NCBI GenBank assembly: GCA_949825045.1
Contig: OX463818.1
Span: 32,566,906 to 32,630,905, forward strand
Direction: 5' to 3'
Length of the DNA: 64,000 nucleotides
Origin: Argyresthia goedartella
Lineage: Eukaryota > Arthropoda > Insecta > Lepidoptera > Argyresthiidae
The notes below the pieces were generated by a model. The model saw only the letters and a program-made list of their open reading frames with translations. It did no database searches and had not been told where the DNA came from. Positions 62,248 to 64,000 of this stretch are shown piece by piece. The position numbers and the translations under genes are program-made. The first letter of the stretch is position 1, and each line of letters starts with the position of its first letter.

Positions 62248-63340
62248 TCAATTGCTGGTAATTGTTTTCATTATTATATTTCACGGTCTTGCTTCCTGTA
62301 TAATGTTCTTTTCCATCTATAATCAATCTGTTATTTCTTATAATTGCGTGTTTCCCTTCTCTTCTTGCGGAATTCATTAATTCTTGCATTTTGATCCGTT
62401 CTTTTCGTTTTTCTTCATCATAATATTCAGATATGTAGAGTCCGGTGTTTTTGAGAAACGTAGAATTTTGTGTTATGTATTTACACATGATCTTGCTAGT
62501 TACTTCAATTACAATAGGCCGACGGTATCCTTTTCTTCCAAGACGAAATATCTGATCAATATATCCGCCAAGATCCACATTGTACAGTTCTGCAAATATT
62601 TCAATAATTGTATTGTTCAGGCTGTATTCATTCTCGCCATAGATTTCATCAAGTCCGTATAATACCACCTTTCTAGAATTGTCACTGCAATCTTTTGTCG
62701 GAGAGTTTGTATAGGGGGCTTGGTTTTGGGAGATCTTGGACGATAACTTTTCTATTTGTTTTTCTAAGTTTAACTTATCTTCTTCTAACTTTTTAATATC
62801 ATTATCTATCTTTGTTAGATGATTAGACATTTTTGCTTGTTCTAACTTCAAGTTTTTTACATCTTTAAATAATTCTTGTTTCAATTCTTGCATGGAAATT
62901 GTTATCTTAACTTCTAATCTGGATGATATTTCTGTTATTATTTGATGTTGTGCTATTTTTAATTTGCTATCCAAAAGATCACTCAGCTCCTTTAGGTGGG
63001 TGGGGACTTCACTAAGGTCAGAAACATTTGCATCTTGTGAAGTAGTTTTTGCCAATAATTTACCAGTTAGGGTATCGCTCGTGAAACTTTGTTCGCATTC
63101 GGAGTCTGCATATAATGTTGATGAATGGATGCTTCGCGCGGGAGTATTGTCATTTCTTTGTCTGCTAGTTACATTTGCACATTCAGGACAGGTCCAAGAA
63201 ATATCGTACATGTGCGTGTTTTTTGTATATTGCTCATTTGTAATATTTAAGCATTGGTAGTGGTATATATTTTTACAACAGCAGCATTGTATGCGATCTG
63301 ATATATTCGCATGTTGCTGACAAGCATCACAATTTGCCAT
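62210..63340 (-). CDS. ORF1: LINE ORF1: PHD-type zinc finger, coiled coil, RRM-like domain (376 aa)
   Basis: MANCDACQQHANISDRIQCC opens a C4HC3 PHD-like finger (residues about 4-54, ending SWTCPEC). A long coiled coil follows (about 110-205, e.g. DIKKLEEDKLNLEKQIEKLS), then an L1-ORF1-like RNA-binding domain (about 223-330: KVVLYGLDEIYGENEYSLNN, IFRLGRKGYRRPIVIEVTSK). ORF1 proteins of this kind trimerise through the coil and bind element RNA. The frame ends at TAA 62210-62212, 38 bases after the ORF2 start, so ORF2 is probably reached by reinitiation or a shift. Confidence 0.88.
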   Translation of the reverse strand: MANCDACQQHANISDRIQCCCCKNIYHYQCLNITNEQYTKNTHMYDISWTCPECANVTSRQRNDNTPARSIHSSTLYADSECEQSFTSDTLTGKLLAKTTSQDANVSDLSEVPTHLKELSDLLDSKLKIAQHQIITEISSRLEVKITISMQELKQELFKDVKNLKLEQAKMSNHLTKIDNDIKKLEEDKLNLEKQIEKLSSKISQNQAPYTNSPTKDCSDNSRKVVLYGLDEIYGENEYSLNNTIIEIFAELYNVDLGGYIDQIFRLGRKGYRRPIVIEVTSKIMCKYITQNSTFLKNTGLYISEYYDEEKRKERIKMQELMNSARREGKHAIIRNNRLIIDGKEHYTGSKTVKYNNENNYQQLNGSKTENYTFRK

Positions 63341-63699
63341 AGCTGTTTGAAGTTTTCTAATGCAATTTTATATCAGCGCCCTCTGTACTGTAGTAGCAGT
63401 ACCAAAACAACCGCAATGGTTGCAGTAAAGACACAATGCGTGGAGCGGAACGCAATCGGGGTATGTGATCGTTGATTGGTCCTTTCCGGTGACACTAGCT
63501 GTCTGTTTGTATTTCTCTCTCTCTCTGTATGTTGGGCCTCTCTCTTTTGCGTTGACGTATGCAATTATGTTTGGTCGGCTAGTACTAAAGATTTTGAGTT
63601 TTAACTTACTATTTAACATGAATTTCAGCAATCCAGAATGTTCACTTTGTAGCACACTGGTCAAATAATATTTATCTTGAGTTTGGAAGTAGTTTCACC

Positions 63700-64000
63700 G
63701 CGGTAACTATTTTATTTTCCGATAATTGTAAGACGAGAATGTAAACAAGTGTTCGCAGTTACACGGCAAGTTCCGTTCCGTTAGTAGCTGGATCGATGGT
63801 CCTATTTTCCGAGATTGGTTCACAACCTCCTTTTTGCCACACGCAAACAGACTCGATGGCTGAAAAGTTATCATAGGCGATAACCTGTCCTCGCACTTGG
63901 ATCCCAAAGTCTTAAGTCTGTGTGAAAGGCACAAGATCTCCTTAGTGTGCCTCGTCCCGAATTCGACCTATATCTGCCAGCCCCTGGATGTTGGATTTTT
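63700..64000 (+). pseudogene. DDE_1 transposase, second piece (runs off the window)
   Basis: It resumes after the LINE: SSWIDGPIFRDWFTTSFLPH, one in-frame TGA near 63859, then KVIIGDNLSSHLDPKVLSLC (the GDNLSSH catalytic aspartate), LVCLVPNSTYICQPLDVGF. The order and spacing continue the piece at 58776-59210. The exact junction with the LINE lies somewhere between 63660 and 63750. The third catalytic position may lie beyond the window. Confidence 0.8.

Larger units (their letters stand above)
59211..63660 (-). mobile_element. Apparently full-length LINE (CR1/Jockey-type) with two intact ORFs
   Basis: On the minus strand: 5' leader (from about 63660; exact end unsettled), ORF1 63340-62210, ORF2 62247-59341 overlapping it by 38 bases, a 120-base 3' UTR ending AATAAACTATTGAGTATTGA. 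Both ORFs lack stops or shifts, so it may be recent and capable of moving. It splits a DDE transposase pseudogene; the target duplication was not resolved. Confidence 0.85.

Noticed and set aside
1..64000. CRISPR arrays, operons, bacterial or phage genes
   Set aside because: No direct-repeat/spacer pattern, no tightly packed genes. All tandem repeats seen are eukaryotic-type satellites or LTR repeats.
26343..64000. First RING exon of POSH within the rest of the window
   Set aside because: I looked for the expected CPVCLE...LPCQHTFC type segment on the minus strand and did not find it, but a by-eye search of 38 kb is not exhaustive.

Overview
The window looks like an insect nuclear genome, almost certainly Lepidoptera, and it is dominated by transposable elements (TEs). 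The signs are BEL/Pao, Ty3/gypsy, piggyBac, pogo and mariner elements, tRNA-derived SINEs, an RTE tail of the kind I know from moths and butterflies, and a host gene cut into short exons by introns of about 10 kb. I see no prokaryotic genes, rRNA genes, functional tRNA genes or CRISPR arrays.

The one host gene I can identify is POSH (SH3RF family, RING E3 ligase and scaffold with SH3 domains), on the minus strand. Three exons with canonical splice sites and matching phases are visible: 26154-26342 (second half of the RING, LRCPEC), 15802-15917 (linker and start of SH3-1) and 5579-5693 (rest of SH3-1). The introns between them are about 10.2 and 10.1 kb and hold most of the TEs of the left third. 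The first RING exon and everything after SH3-1 were not found.

Region by region. 1-2158: truncated BEL/Pao gag-protease piece. 4558-5477: dead mariner carrying a SINE. 6687-13746: complete BEL/Pao element with an open 1757-codon polyprotein, LTRs identical by eye except for an A-run, and a 5-bp target duplication. 16720-18060: LINE remnant. 18317-24386: second BEL/Pao family, inserted into a SINE, with reverse transcriptase and RNase H deleted in frame. 24387-25931: SINEs and a MITE. 28893-29885: dead Tc1/mariner-type transposase. 30133-36707: minus-strand Ty3/gypsy element with an SR-protein-like Gag N-terminus and an apparent intron near the pol 3' end. 37445-42657: LINE, RTE and Ty3 integrase fragments. 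42659-49003: piggyBac carcass cut open twice, by a deleted LTR element and by a solo LTR that itself contains two retroposed inserts. 50275-51677: BEL LTR fragment next to an errantivirus-type env fragment. 52224-53438: pogo-like transposase pseudogene. About 53410-56996: degenerate Ty3/gypsy element. 58776-64000: DDE transposase split by an apparently intact LINE with two ORFs.

The most interesting items are the gypsy element with an RS-rich Gag and a phase-matched intron, the in-frame RT/RNase H deletion in the second BEL element, the near-pristine BEL element lying antisense in a POSH intron, and the nested piggyBac locus. All identifications rest on reading translated motifs and repeats by eye; no database search was possible.
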